Assembly (NCBI GenBank): GCA_965199845.1
Contig: CBDATZ010000039.1
Location: forward strand, 1-64,000
Direction: 5' to 3'
DNA: 64,000 nucleotides
Source: Ilyomonas sp965199845
GTDB lineage: Bacteria > Bacteroidota > Bacteroidia > Chitinophagales > Chitinophagaceae
Shown here in pieces: positions 63,470-64,000 of the stretch. The translations under genes were made by a program, and so were the position numbers. Below the pieces are notes generated by a model. That model was not told where the DNA came from and ran no database searches. It saw only the letters and a program-made list of their open reading frames with translations. Positions within the stretch are counted from its first letter, which is position 1; every line of letters begins with the position of its first letter.

Positions 63470-64000
63470 ATGATAAGCAGAAGAAATATTCGCGTGAAAG
63501 TTATGCAAATGATATATGCAACCGAATCGCTGGAAGAGACAGGCACCCATATCAACCCGGTAAAAAAATTGCGCGAGCAAATTGATCAGACACAGGAGTT
63601 ATTTGTCTACATGCTTTATTTTATTTTAGAAGTGGCTGCGTATGCCGAAGTAGATGCCCGCAACCGAGCTTCGAAAAATTTAGTAACGGCTGAAGACAGA
63701 AATGTAAATACGAAACTTGCCGGTAACGAATTGCTTTGGAAAATAAAAGAAAACCCGGCTTATATAAGTGTTACCGATGAATTTAAGCCCGCTTCGTTAG
63801 ACGATGAAAGTGTAGTTCGCAAAGTATATAATACCTTATCGGCAACAGATGTTTATAAGAATTATATCAGCGTGCAAGGCAGAGATAAAAATACGGAAAA
63901 AGACATTTTGCAATACATTTTTACCGATTTGATGTTGCCCGATGAAGACTTTGTTTCTTTTATTGAAGAAAACTTTAGCAACTGGCAGGATGATGCTGAT
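63470..64000 (+). CDS. nusB: transcription antitermination factor NusB (5' part, cut by window end)
   Basis: 177 codons are visible and the frame is open to the window edge. The start MISRRNIRVKVMQMIYATES is the long-form Bacteroidota NusB opening, followed by KLREQIDQTQELFVYMLYFI and LEVAAYAEVDARNRASKNLV. The full protein of this type is about 300 residues; the RNA-binding NusB fold proper lies in the C-terminal half and is outside the window. It binds boxA RNA and S10 in antitermination of ribosomal RNA operons. Start: ATG at 63470. Confidence 0.88.
   Translation, partial: MISRRNIRVKVMQMIYATESLEETGTHINPVKKLREQIDQTQELFVYMLYFILEVAAYAEVDARNRASKNLVTAEDRNVNTKLAGNELLWKIKENPAYISVTDEFKPASLDDESVVRKVYNTLSATDVYKNYISVQGRDKNTEKDILQYIFTDLMLPDEDFVSFIEENFSNWQDDAD

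Overview
The window is AT-rich chromosomal DNA of a Bacteroidota bacterium. Four SusC/SusD-type outer-membrane systems or relatives, ECF sigma/FecR pairs, TAnnTTTG-like promoters and the gene families present point to Chitinophagaceae or a close relative; the family is an inference, the phylum is well supported. I saw no rRNA, tRNA, CRISPR array, phage or insertion sequence.

Region 1 (138-13696, all minus strand) is one long co-directional gene run. Read in the direction of transcription it is ECF sigma factor, FecR anti-sigma, SusC, SusD, a PQQ quinoprotein lipoprotein with an inserted cytochrome c, a Tat-exported TIM-barrel protein, a GMC flavoprotein oxidoreductase, a ribokinase and a GRP-type sugar permease. 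It looks like a system that captures a sugar or glycoside at the outer membrane, oxidises or rearranges it in the periplasm and imports and phosphorylates a product. It has no glycoside hydrolase. Two gaps inside it carry hairpin-rich repeats. A separate TonB-dependent receptor-like gene (13985-16549) with a strong terminator follows.

Region 2 (16703-33710, minus strand) is a fructan-type utilisation locus: two clear GH32 enzymes, one divergent GH32/GH43-clan enzyme, two DUF2961 (GH172) proteins, a SusC/SusD pair, an MFS sugar porter, a ROK sugar kinase and a LacI regulator. Repeated palindromic CG-centred sites lie upstream of several of these genes and of lacI itself, and look like the operators of that LacI protein. 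Two GH172 genes inside a GH32 locus suggest a substrate with alpha-fructofuranosyl or difructose-anhydride character.

Region 3 (34041-42543) is for xylose: a SusC (with STN domain)/SusD pair on the minus strand, diverging from xylA and xylB on the plus strand. Between them is the decayed, frameshifted end of an AraC-family regulator gene that has no intact reading frame.

Region 4 (42695-44053) has a second ECF sigma factor with a small membrane partner and a divergent DUF6249 membrane protein.

Region 5 (44120-60756, plus strand) is a molybdenum island: a ModE-type regulator, moaC, mobA, a periplasmic PaoABC-like molybdo-flavo-iron-sulfur enzyme with two different Mo-subunit paralogues, moaD, moaE, moaA, moeA, xdhC, a MocA-like cytidylyltransferase and the molybdate transporter modA-Mop-modB-modC. 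One block therefore encodes metal uptake, cofactor synthesis, cofactor maturation and the enzyme that uses it.

Region 6 is groES-groEL (minus strand) with a strong terminator, then the divergent first 177 codons of nusB, cut by the window end.
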